From Curtobacterium flaccumfaciens pv. betae (GTDB lineage: Bacteria; Actinomycetota; Actinomycetes; Actinomycetales; Microbacteriaceae): DNA of 64,000 nt. Made by a program: the position numbers and the translations under genes. The notes below the pieces were generated by a model, which saw nothing but the letters and a program-made list of their open reading frames with translations, was not told where the DNA came from and ran no database searches. This document shows positions 32,634-40,451 of the stretch, piece after piece. The stretch spans positions 1 to 64,000 of the forward strand of contig NZ_JAPJDC010000001.1 in NCBI RefSeq assembly GCF_026241855.1, written 5' to 3'. Numbering within the stretch: the first letter of the stretch is position 1; each line of letters opens with the position of its first letter.

Positions 32634-32792
32634 ATGAGTGACGCAGCGAACGGGTCCAGCGACCCCACCAAGGACCAGGAGCAGTACACCGAGGACCTGC
32701 CGGACGGGTCGCCCACCGGCGACGCGACGGAGGACCCGCAGCAGGACAGCGACACGGATTCCGGCGGCGAGCCCGCGGACCCGCAGCAGTAG
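32634..32792 (+). CDS. Small acidic hypothetical protein (52 aa)
   Basis: A 52-residue, strongly acidic, hydrophilic peptide rich in Asp, Glu, Gln, Ser and Thr, with no Cys or Trp; probably disordered. The evidence for a gene is its leaderless-type promoter, TACCGT at 32621-32626 ending 7 nt before ATG, and the near-perfect placement before a 54-nt palindrome. No family recognised. Confidence 0.6.
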   Translation: MSDAANGSSDPTKDQEQYTEDLPDGSPTGDATEDPQQDSDTDSGGEPADPQQ

Positions 32793-32800
32793 CGGCGACC

Positions 32801-32854
32801 CACGACGGACGGGAGGCGCGGTGCCAGCTGGCACCGCGCCTCCCGTCCGTCGTG
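32801..32854. repeat. 54-nt perfect palindrome, terminator and repeat-family member
   Basis: The two 25-nt arms (32801-32825, 32830-32854) are exact complements and the AGCT loop is itself palindromic. Centre GGTGCCAGCTGGCACC. It can end the small acidic gene. A 16-base exact match to one arm occurs at 11745-11760 and a weaker half-copy at 58248-58260, so it may belong to a dispersed intergenic repeat family. Confidence 0.85.
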
Positions 32855-32901
32855 GGGCTGGCTGCAACACACCGGCGTCTTGATCGGACGCCGTCACGTC
32901 A

Positions 32902-32951
32902 GCGAGACGCCGCCGGATTCGGCGGCGTCTCGCGGAGACGCCGGCGTCTCC
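32902..32951 (-). terminator. Double hairpin ending the leftward dehydrogenase gene
   Basis: A perfect 14-bp stem (32902-32915 with 32920-32933, loop GATT) is followed at once by an 18-nt perfect palindrome GGAGACGCCGGCGTCTCC (32934-32951), 8-57 bp after the stop at 32959. Confidence 0.8.
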
Positions 32952-32958
32952 GCGTCGG

Positions 32959-34323
32959 TCAGCCGATGCGGATCAGCTTCTTGTTCACGAACTCGTCGGC
33001 CCCCAGGGGGCCGAGCTCGCGGCCGAAGCCGCTGCCCCTGACGCCACCGAACGGCAGCTCCGGGCTGTCCGCGCCGACGATGTTCACGTAGACCATGCCG
33101 GCCTCGATCCGGTCGGCAACCCGGAGCGCCTGGTCGGCGTCGGTCGTGAACAGGTACGAACCGAGGCCGTACGGGGTGTCGTTGGCCAGGGCGATCGCCT
33201 CGTCCTCGTCGGCGACGCGGTACACGGCGGCGACGGGGCCGAAGAACTCCTCGCGGTAGGCGTCGTTGTCCGGTGTGACGTCGGTCAGGATCGTCGGCAG
33301 GAAGGCGTTTCCCCGGCGGTCGCCGCCCGTGACGACGGTCGCACCCTGCTCGACGGCGGCAGCGAGCTGTTCCTGCAGCCGGTCGGCCGCGGCCGGGGAC
33401 GACAACGGACCGAGTTCGGCACCGGGCACGCTCGGATCGGTCGGTTCGACCGCCGACATCGCCGCGGTGAACTTCGCCAGGAACTCGTCGTACAGGCCGT
33501 CGACCACCAGGAACCGCTTCGGGGCGTTGCAGACCTGGCCGTTCCCTTCGAGCCGGGTGGTGACGGCGGACTCGACGACGGCGTCCAGGTCGTCGGTGGA
33601 CAGCACGATGAAGGGGTCGGACCCGCCGAGTTCGAGCACCACCTTCGTCAGGTTCCGGCCGGCGATCTCGGCGACCGCGGCACCGGCGCGCGCCGAACCG
33701 GTGAGCGAGACGCCCTGCACGCGCGGGTCGGCGATGACGTCGGCGACCTGGTCGTTCGTCGCGAAGACGTTCGTGTAGGCGCCGTCCGGGAAGCCGGCAT
33801 CGTGGAAGATCCGCTCGATGGCCAGGGCGGATTCCGGGCACTGCGGTGCGTGCTTCAGCAGCACGGTGTTGCCGATGACCAGGTTCGGTCCGGCGAACCG
33901 GGCGATCTGGTAGGCGGGGAAGTTCCACGGCATGATGCCGAGCACGACGCCGATGGAGGCCTTGCGGATGAACGCGGACCCCTCGGACCCGTCAGCCAGG
34001 GTGATCGGCTGGTCGGCCAGGAACGCCTCGGCGTGGTCCGCGTAGTAGTCGTAGATGTCGGCGCAGAAGTCGACCTCGCCCTCGGCCTGGTCGATCGGCT
34101 TCGCCATCTCGCGCACGATCGTGGCGGCGAGCTCGGCGTGCCGCTCCCGGTACAGGTCCGCGACCCGGTGGAGCAGGGCCGCGCGGTCGGCGACCGTCGT
34201 CGTCCGTGACCACTCGGTGTGGGTGCGGTCGGCGGCTGCGACGGCGTCGTGCAGCTCCGCGTCCGTGATGGTCGGGTAGGTCTCGAGGGTCGTGCCCGTG
34301 GTGGGGTCGGTGACGGCGTACAT
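32959..34323 (-). CDS. NAD-dependent aldehyde dehydrogenase, succinate-semialdehyde type
   Basis: A second aldehyde dehydrogenase (454 aa) of the Sad/GabD2-type group: LELGGSDPF with the catalytic Glu, Cys265 in GQVCNAPKRF, and C-terminal ELPFGGVRGSGFGRELG. Substrate could be succinate semialdehyde or 4-aminobutanal; since the dedicated aminobutyraldehyde dehydrogenase of this locus is deleted (39.08 kb), it may fill that step, which is inference. It lies 21 bp after the broken permease in the same direction, probably one transcript. Confidence 0.9.
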   Translation of the reverse strand: MYAVTDPTTGTTLETYPTITDAELHDAVAAADRTHTEWSRTTTVADRAALLHRVADLYRERHAELAATIVREMAKPIDQAEGEVDFCADIYDYYADHAEAFLADQPITLADGSEGSAFIRKASIGVVLGIMPWNFPAYQIARFAGPNLVIGNTVLLKHAPQCPESALAIERIFHDAGFPDGAYTNVFATNDQVADVIADPRVQGVSLTGSARAGAAVAEIAGRNLTKVVLELGGSDPFIVLSTDDLDAVVESAVTTRLEGNGQVCNAPKRFLVVDGLYDEFLAKFTAAMSAVEPTDPSVPGAELGPLSSPAAADRLQEQLAAAVEQGATVVTGGDRRGNAFLPTILTDVTPDNDAYREEFFGPVAAVYRVADEDEAIALANDTPYGLGSYLFTTDADQALRVADRIEAGMVYVNIVGADSPELPFGGVRGSGFGRELGPLGADEFVNKKLIRIG

Positions 34324-34344
34324 GGCGTCCTCTCGTGGTGGCGG

Positions 34345-35758
34345 TCAGGCCTGGTCGGTCAGCTGCTTGTTCACACCGGTGACGGGCTGGTTCTCGTCGA
34401 AGCCCTTCGGTGCGACCCGGAAGCCCTTCGTGATGACGAGCAGGTAGACGAACCCGATCGCCGCCCACACTCCTCCTGCGATCAGGGCGTCGGCATGGAG
34501 CTGTGACCAGAGCACCCCGGTCAGGAGCATCGCGACCCCCGGCAGCACGATGTAGCGCCAGCGGTCGCCCGCCGTGTGACGGCGTCCGTTCCGGATCGCG
34601 AAGTGCACGATCACGGTGGCGTTGACGAAGGTGAACGCGATGAGCGCGCCGAAGTTGATGTAGGCCGCGATCGTGTCGAGCGAGAAGCTCATCGCCAGCA
34701 GGGTGACCGCGCCGACGAAGACGACGTTGAACACCGGGGTGTGCGTACGGGGGGTGCACGTACCCGAAGACCCGCTTCGGCAGCACGTTGTTCCGGCCCA
34801 TCACCATGAGCATGCGGGCGACGCTGGCGTGCGACGCGAGACCCGAGGCGAGTGCGGCGACGAACCCGGCCGACACCAGGACCGCCTGGAACACCGGACC
34901 GCCGACGAGCAGGCCGATCTGGGGGAGCGGGTCGTCGGTGAACTCGCCGAACGGTGCGTTGGTGGGGAAGCGGAGCTGGGCGAAGTAGGCGGAGACCAGG
35001 AAGATCGCGCCGCCGAGCAGGACGGTCAGCATGATCGCCTTCGGCATGATGCGGATCGACTTCGCCTCTTCCGTGTACATCGTCACGGCGTCGAACCCGA
35101 TGAACGAGAAGCACACCACCGTCGCCCCGGTGAGCAGGGCCGACATCGTCACGCCGTCGTGGACGAAGGGTTCGGCGCTGACGATCGTGCCCGCACCGGC
35201 ACCGTGGGTGAGCTCGATCACGGTGAAGACCACGAACGCGATCATCGCCAGGACCGCACCGATGAGCAGCACCATGTTGAGGTTCGACGTGCCGCGCATC
35301 GACAGGCAGATCACCGTCGTCACGAACACCGTGTACACGACGACGGTCACCCACGGGGGCAGCCCCGGGAACACCTGCTCCAGGTAGAGCCGGATGATCA
35401 GGGCGTTCACCATCGGCAGCAGCAGGTAGTCGAGCAGTGACGCCCAGCCGACCATGAAGCCGAGGTTCGGGTGCATCGACTCCCGGACGTACGTGTACGC
35501 GGAACCGGCCGCGGGGTAGACGCGCACCATCTTCCCGTAGCTGATCGCGGTGAGCGCCATGATGACGAGTGCGATGAGGTACGCGCTCGGCACCGCGCCG
35601 TCGGTCTGCCCGGAGACGATGCCGAAGGTGTCGAACACGACCGTCGGGGTCATGTAGCCGAGGCCGAGTCCGACGATCGCCCAGAGCCCGAGGCTCCGCT
35701 TCAGCGAGCCGCCGCGCACCGGTGCTGCCGGCGCGGTGACCGCGATCGGTGATGCCAT
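34345..35758 (-). pseudogene. APC family amine/amino-acid permease, frameshifted
   Basis: Residues 1 to about 335 run in one frame from ATG 35758 (MASPIAVTAP, then 9 or so membrane segments) and the rest (MFNVVFVGAVTLLAMSFSLD onward, last three segments, ending TDQA) continues in another frame. The break falls in a run of six G (34749-34754, six C on the coding strand). Removing one base restores a seamless GYVHPRTHTPVFNVVF and a full-length permease of 470 aa. Either a recent inactivating insertion or a base-calling error in the homopolymer. Context suggests putrescine import. Confidence 0.9.
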
Positions 35759-35844
35759 GTGACTTCCCTGCTCTTCGGGGCCGGGCAGCGTCGCCCGGAT
35801 CAGTTCGGAGCACCATACCGACGGGTCGGCAGTGGGCGGACCGG

Positions 35845-35884
35845 CCGCGGTGTACAGGTGATCGGCACCCGCTGTACACCGCGG
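35845..35884. promoter_or_regulatory. Inverted repeat between aguA and the permease
   Basis: Arms CCGCGGTGTACAG (35845-35857) and CTGTACACCGCGG (35872-35884) are exact complements around a 14-nt spacer. It lies 7 bp after the aguA stop and 86 bp before the permease start. It may be an aguA terminator or a regulator operator for the permease operon; TGTAC half-sites also appear near 28237-28255 in front of gabT. Confidence 0.6.
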
Positions 35885-35891
35885 CAGTGGT

Positions 35892-36902
35892 TCAGGCCAC
35901 CGGTTGCTGCTGCGTGATGCAGTGCAGCCCGCCGCCGCGCGCGAACACCTGTCGCGCGTCGATCGAGCGGACCCGTCGGCCCGGGTACGCCTCGGCGAGG
36001 ATGCCCCTGGCGCGGTCGTCAGCGACCGGGTCGCCGAACGCGCAGGCGATCACGGCACCGTTCACCACGACGTGGTTCACGTAGTTCCAGTCCACCGGTC
36101 CACCGTCGTCCGACAGCGTCGAGGGGGCGGGCAACTCGATGATCGTCGCGTCGGTCGCCTGCTCGAGCGCACGCCGGATCTGGGGCATGACCAGGTGGTC
36201 CGGGTGGCCCGCATCCGGCTGGGCGTGCAGCAGGACCGTGCCCGGGTCGGCGAAGGTCGCCACCATGTCGACGTGCCCCCGGGTGCCGAAGCCGTCGTAG
36301 TCGCGCGTCAGACCTCGGGGCAGCCAGATCACCCGTGTGGCGCCGATCGTGCGCGCCAGCTCCAGCTCGACGCGCTCCCGGTCGGCGTACGGGTTCCGGC
36401 GCGGGTCGAGCTGCACCGTCTCCGTCACGAGCACGGTGCCGGTGCCGTCGACGTGGATCGCCCCGCCCTCGTTGACGAGCAACGACGGGATCCGTGTGGC
36501 TCCCGCAGCACGGGCGACCGTCGCGGCGACCTCGGCGTCACGCGTCCAGGTCGACCACGGGTTCGCCCCCCAGCCGTTGAAGACCCAGTCGACTGCGCCG
36601 AGTCGCCCGGTGTCGTCGTCGACGACGAACGTCGGACCGATGTCGCGCATCCAGAAGTCGTCGAGGGGCGCCTCGAGCACGTCCACGCCTGACGACAGCA
36701 GGCGACCGGCATCCGCGCGGGCGACCGGGTCCACGACGACGGTCACCGGCTGGTGCTCGCTGATCGTGTTGGCCGTGGTCGCCCACGCCGTGCGCGCGGC
36801 CTCGGCACTCGCCGCGTCGTCGCCGAGCGTCAGGCCGGGGCGCGGGAACGCCATCCAGGTGCGTTCCTGCGGAGCCGTCTCGGGAGGCATCACCCACGTC
36901 AT
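35892..36902 (-). CDS. aguA: Agmatine deiminase
   Basis: Hydrolyses agmatine to N-carbamoylputrescine and ammonia. The 336-residue protein starts MTWVMPPETAPQERTWMAFP, the family N-terminus (a longer frame upstream lies inside aguB and is rejected). Peptidyl-arginine-deiminase fold with DFWMRDIGPTFVVD, NEGGAIHVDGTGT and the nucleophile Cys328 in GGGLHCITQQ near the end. It overlaps aguB by 4 bp, so the two steps are coupled. Confidence 0.96.
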   Translation of the reverse strand: MTWVMPPETAPQERTWMAFPRPGLTLGDDAASAEAARTAWATTANTISEHQPVTVVVDPVARADAGRLLSSGVDVLEAPLDDFWMRDIGPTFVVDDDTGRLGAVDWVFNGWGANPWSTWTRDAEVAATVARAAGATRIPSLLVNEGGAIHVDGTGTVLVTETVQLDPRRNPYADRERVELELARTIGATRVIWLPRGLTRDYDGFGTRGHVDMVATFADPGTVLLHAQPDAGHPDHLVMPQIRRALEQATDATIIELPAPSTLSDDGGPVDWNYVNHVVVNGAVIACAFGDPVADDRARGILAEAYPGRRVRSIDARQVFARGGGLHCITQQQPVA

Positions 36903-37933
36903 GCGCGCGCCTCGCGCCCGGCGGTGGCCGGTTCCACGGCCAGGGCCGCGTCGATCGCGTCGCGTGCGCCGTACGCGTGGCGTTGCTCGTCGACGGGGTC
37001 GACGAGCCCGGCGTACAGGTCGGGTCGCCGGGTCAGGTAGAAGGGGAACAGCCGGAGCCACTCCGTCCGGGCGTCGAGGTCGAGGTCGGCGACGAGCACC
37101 ACGCTCGCGTCACGGGGCGCCTCGACGAGCACCCGGCCGAACGGGTCCGAGATGAAGGACGAGCCGTAGAACGTGATGTCGCCCTCGTCACCCCACCGGT
37201 TCGGCACGACCATGAACTGCCCGGCGGTGATGCCGTTCGCCACGATCACCCGCTGCCAGATCGGCGCGGTGTCGAAGTCGGGGAAGGTCGGTTCGGAGCC
37301 GATCGCCGTCGGGTACACGAGCACCTCGGACCCGGCGACGCCGTATGAACGGGCGACCTCGGGGAACCACTCGTCCCAGCACGTCGGCAGCCCGAGGCGC
37401 ACGCCGAGTCCGGCGGGCTCGTACACCGGGAAGGCGTCGTCGTCCGTCCCCGGGCGGAAGTACGTGTCCTCGTGGTAGCCGGCGCTGATCGGGATGTGGG
37501 TCTTCCGGGTCCGGCCGACCAGGGTGCCGTCGGGCGCGACGAGGACGGCGGTGTTGTACCCGCGCGGGTCGTCGGGCTGGTCGTCGTCATCCGGCCGCTC
37601 GTAGAGGGAGGCGTGCACGAACACCCCGTGCTCGATCGCCTGGGCACGGGCGAAGGCAACGGTCGGACCGTCCTGCAGCGACTCGGCGAGGTCCTTCGGG
37701 GTCCCGCTCGCCGGGGAGTCGCCCGGGTAGCGGCGCAGCGTCAGTTCGGGCAGGAACACCGCGGTGGCTCCGTGCGCTGCGGCGGTCGCGATGCCGTCGG
37801 CGAGCTGGGCCCGGTGCTCGTCCGGGTCGGGGAGCCACCGCACCTGCACGAGGGCGACGCGGAGGGACCGGCGGGGTGCGCCGGTGTCGGCGTGCAGCGG
37901 CGACGGGAGCGGGGGTGCGGTGACGACGTCCAT
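36899..37933 (-). CDS. aguB: N-carbamoylputrescine amidase (nitrilase superfamily)
   Basis: Converts N-carbamoylputrescine to putrescine, CO2 and ammonia. The Glu-Lys-Cys triad is visible: Glu63 in LPELTL, Lys144 in RKTHIP, Cys185 in LPTCWDEWFPE. Length 344 aa is longer than usual (about 290) by an N-terminal extension of about 22 residues and a C-terminal one. Coupled to aguA by a 4-bp overlap. AACAAT (minus strand, 37939-37944) ends 5 nt before the ATG, and a palindrome sits just upstream. Confidence 0.95.
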   Translation of the reverse strand: MDVVTAPPLPSPLHADTGAPRRSLRVALVQVRWLPDPDEHRAQLADGIATAAAHGATAVFLPELTLRRYPGDSPASGTPKDLAESLQDGPTVAFARAQAIEHGVFVHASLYERPDDDDQPDDPRGYNTAVLVAPDGTLVGRTRKTHIPISAGYHEDTYFRPGTDDDAFPVYEPAGLGVRLGLPTCWDEWFPEVARSYGVAGSEVLVYPTAIGSEPTFPDFDTAPIWQRVIVANGITAGQFMVVPNRWGDEGDITFYGSSFISDPFGRVLVEAPRDASVVLVADLDLDARTEWLRLFPFYLTRRPDLYAGLVDPVDEQRHAYGARDAIDAALAVEPATAGREARA

Positions 37934-37942
37934 GCGCCATTG

Positions 37943-37958
37943 TTGATCACACGATCAA
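37943..37958. promoter_or_regulatory. Operator-like palindrome before aguBA
   Basis: TTGATC-ACAC-GATCAA is a 6+6 inverted repeat overlapping the -10 hexamer of the aguBA promoter (37939-37944). It stands out as AT-richer than its surroundings and is placed to act as a repressor site; the regulator is not evident. Confidence 0.65.
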
Positions 37959-37972
37959 TTACCGCAAGGCCT

Positions 37973-38626
37973 TCAGCTGATGATGTTGACCGCGCGCGAG
38001 ATGACCAGTGCCAGCAGGATGAACCCGCTGAGCGCCTGGTAGGCCATGATCATCTTCGCCCGGACGGTCATCGGCATCGTGTCCGTCGGGCTGAACGCCA
38101 TCATGTTCGTCATCGCCACGTAGAGGTAGTCGAGGTAGACCGGCCGCCAGTCCGCGGTCTTCGGGTCGGTCTCCTGCGGGAACTGGAAGTCTGCCTCGGC
38201 ACTCGCCCACAGCTCGGGGCGACGCCGTGCCACCGGACCCCCGCGGTCGAGCTCCCAGTAGACGAGCCCGAACACGATGATCGTGCTCACCCAGACCTGC
38301 AGCGCGGTGAGCAGCACGGCCGCACCGTCTGCGTGCCCGCCGAGCAGCTCGGTGATGGTCCGGATGACGGTGAGCTGGCTGGCGACGGTGAGCAGGGCCG
38401 CCAGCGCGAACGACAGCCAGCGTGACCAGGTGGTCTCGCGCGTCAGACGCCGCGGGTTGAAGACGATGAGCGGGGCGAGCAGCAGGACGCCCAGGACGGG
38501 CACCACCCACGACGGGAAGAACAGCACCTCGTCCGGCAGGAACAGGCTCAGCGCCAGGTTCACCAGGACCGCGACGGCGACCGGGGCCCGGTGTTCGTGT
38601 CTCGGTCGGGTCCTCGTCGGGGTCAC
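37973..38626 (-). CDS. DUF1345-like integral membrane protein
   Basis: A 217-residue protein with about five membrane segments and the C-terminal YLDYLYVAMTNMMAFSPTD segment typical of DUF1345-like proteins, which resemble small ion-channel-type membrane proteins; function unknown. I use GTG 38626 because GACACT (minus strand, 38633-38638) ends 6 nt before it and because the frame further upstream runs antisense through the amine oxidase remnant. It ends 39 bp before aguB in the same direction. Confidence 0.8.
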   Translation of the reverse strand: MTPTRTRPRHEHRAPVAVAVLVNLALSLFLPDEVLFFPSWVVPVLGVLLLAPLIVFNPRRLTRETTWSRWLSFALAALLTVASQLTVIRTITELLGGHADGAAVLLTALQVWVSTIIVFGLVYWELDRGGPVARRRPELWASAEADFQFPQETDPKTADWRPVYLDYLYVAMTNMMAFSPTDTMPMTVRAKMIMAYQALSGFILLALVISRAVNIIS

Positions 38627-38669
38627 GGAGCGAGTGTCGCACGGGCCGACACCCGCGGGGGTGTGGCGC

Positions 38670-39077
38670 TCAGGGCGTGGACAGCGGGTCGGCGAGCGAG
38701 AGCGACTCGAGCTGGGTGCCGAGCAACCGCCCGGCTGCCCGCAGTCCGGACAGCAGCGCACCGTGCACGGTCGCCGGGTCGTCGCTCCAGGTGGCCTCGC
38801 CGGCGAGCTGCACCCGGCCGGACGGGGTGCCGAGCAGGTCGTGGTCGTCGGGTGACGCCCCGACGTGCAGGTACGAGTACGAGCCCCGCGAGAACGGGTC
38901 CTCGGCCCACCGGGTGATCCGGAACGCCTCGGGCCGGGGGACGGACGCGCCGAACATCCTCCGCAGCGCCACCACCCCCTCGTCGACGACCATGGCGTCC
39001 GGCAGGGTCTCGAGCCGACGGGCTCCGGCACCACCGACCAGGGCAGCGAGCACCGGCGCACCGGTCACCCGGGACAT
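38670..39077 (-). pseudogene. Flavin amine oxidase, C-terminal remnant
   Basis: About 133 residues remain of a roughly 450-residue FAD polyamine/monoamine oxidase: the start of the homologous part is RVTGAPVLAALVGG, and the C-terminal FAD segment GRVQLAGEATWSDDPATVHG and the helix LLSGLRAAGRLL are intact. The N-terminal dinucleotide-binding part is missing and no start signal exists. Homology stops at about 39069-39077, where the opposite-strand dehydrogenase remnant begins. Confidence 0.88.
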
Positions 39078-39239
39078 GTCGACCTGGACTTCGGCTGCGT
39101 GTGGATCAACACGCACATCCCGATCGTCGCCGAGATGCCGCACGGCGGGTTCAAGCACAGCGGGTACGGCAAGGACCTGTCCCAGTACGGCTTCGACGAC
39201 TACACCCGCATCAAGCACGTCATGTCCTACATCGGCTGA
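39078..39239 (+). pseudogene. Gamma-aminobutyraldehyde dehydrogenase, C-terminal remnant
   Basis: About 52 residues, from LDFGCVWINTHIP to YTRIKHVMSYIG, match the C-terminus of PatD/PuuC-type 4-aminobutanal dehydrogenases; the catalytic Cys and Glu regions are gone. It ends 24 bp before potA, the place where an intact copy is expected in actinobacterial putrescine operons. It is joined head to head to the amine oxidase remnant on the other strand. Confidence 0.88.
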
Positions 39240-39263
39240 GGCCGACCACCCCCTGGAGGCACC

Positions 39264-40451
39264 ATGGCAATGACCGGAACGTTCGCCGAATCGGGAGCCG
39301 ATCTCCGGCTCGACCAGATCACGAAGTCCTTCCCCGGCCACACCGCGGTGGACAGCCTCGACCTGACGGTGCCCGCCGGCTCGTTCTTCGCGTTGCTCGG
39401 CCCGTCGGGCTGCGGCAAGACGACGACCCTGCGGCTCGTCGCCGGGCTCGAGGAACCCACGAGCGGCACCATCACCATCGGCGGTCAGGACGTCACCGAC
39501 ACGAAGCCGTACCAGCGGCCCGTCAACACGGTGTTCCAGAACTACGCGCTGTTCCCCCACATGAGCGTGCTCGACAACGTCGCGTTCGGGCTGAAGCGCC
39601 GCCGGATCCCGGACCCGATGACGAAGGCCAAGGAAGCGCTGCGGCTCGTCGAGCTCGAGGGGTCGGCGTCGAAGCGGCCCGCCCAGCTCTCCGGCGGCAT
39701 GCAGCAGCGCGTCGCCCTGGCCCGCGCGATCGTGAACCGGCCGGCCCTGCTGCTGCTTGACGAGCCCCTCGGCGCCCTCGACCTGAAGCTCCGCCACCAG
39801 ATGCAGCTCGAGCTGAAGACGATCCAGGCCGAGGTCGGACTCACGTTCCTGCACGTCACCCACGACCAGGAAGAGGCGATGACTATGGCCGACACGGTCG
39901 CCGTCATGAACGGCGGCCGGATCGAGCAGATGGGCAGCCCGCAGGACCTGTACGAGCTGCCGCGCACCGCGTTCGTCGCGAACTTCCTCGGCCAGTCGAA
40001 CCTGCTCGAGGGCGAGGTCCGGGGCACCGACGCCGGCCTGCTCGTCGTCGCCACCGCGGCCGGCTCCATCGCGGTGCCGGCCGACCGAGCCGTCGCCACG
40101 ACCGGTCGCGTCGTCGTCGGCGTCCGGCCCGAGAAGCTCAAGATCCGCACCGCCGAACCGACCCCCGAGGCCGGACGGAACATCCTCGGCCCCGGTCGGG
40201 TCGTGGACGTCTCGTTCTCCGGCGTCAGCACCCAGTACTTGGTCGACGTGCCGGGCGCCGGGCGCGTCTCGGTGTTCGCGCAGAACTCGAAGGGCGGGCC
40301 GCGGATCGCGACCGGCACCGAGGTCTGGCTCACGTGGGGCGTCGACCACGGGTTCGGCCTGGAGGCGCACCCCGCGTCCGACGCGACCGTCACCACCCAG
40401 GACGACCCGGGCCTCCAGGCCGTCCCCGCCACGGCAGGATCGCTCGCGTGA
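39264..40451 (+). CDS. potA: Spermidine/putrescine ABC transporter ATPase
   Basis: Energises polyamine uptake. 395 aa, with Walker A GPSGCGKT (46-53), signature LSGGMQQRVALARA, Walker B LLLLDEPLGALD and H-loop HVTHD, followed by the C-terminal TOBE domain of the PotA/MalK type. ATG 39264 follows a GGAGG ribosome site. Start of the potA-potD-potB-potC operon, each gene overlapping the next by 4 bp. The ancestral promoter probably lay before the deleted aldehyde dehydrogenase. Confidence 0.95.
   Translation: MAMTGTFAESGADLRLDQITKSFPGHTAVDSLDLTVPAGSFFALLGPSGCGKTTTLRLVAGLEEPTSGTITIGGQDVTDTKPYQRPVNTVFQNYALFPHMSVLDNVAFGLKRRRIPDPMTKAKEALRLVELEGSASKRPAQLSGGMQQRVALARAIVNRPALLLLDEPLGALDLKLRHQMQLELKTIQAEVGLTFLHVTHDQEEAMTMADTVAVMNGGRIEQMGSPQDLYELPRTAFVANFLGQSNLLEGEVRGTDAGLLVVATAAGSIAVPADRAVATTGRVVVGVRPEKLKIRTAEPTPEAGRNILGPGRVVDVSFSGVSTQYLVDVPGAGRVSVFAQNSKGGPRIATGTEVWLTWGVDHGFGLEAHPASDATVTTQDDPGLQAVPATAGSLA

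Noticed and set aside
34730..34770. Programmed frameshifting or transcriptional slippage in the permease
   Set aside because: The C6 run could slip, but no stimulatory structure or family precedent is visible; simple mutation or base-calling error is more likely.
38865..39239. A 124-codon plus-strand frame as a real aldehyde dehydrogenase-like gene
   Set aside because: Only the last 52 codons resemble the family; the rest is antisense to the amine oxidase remnant.
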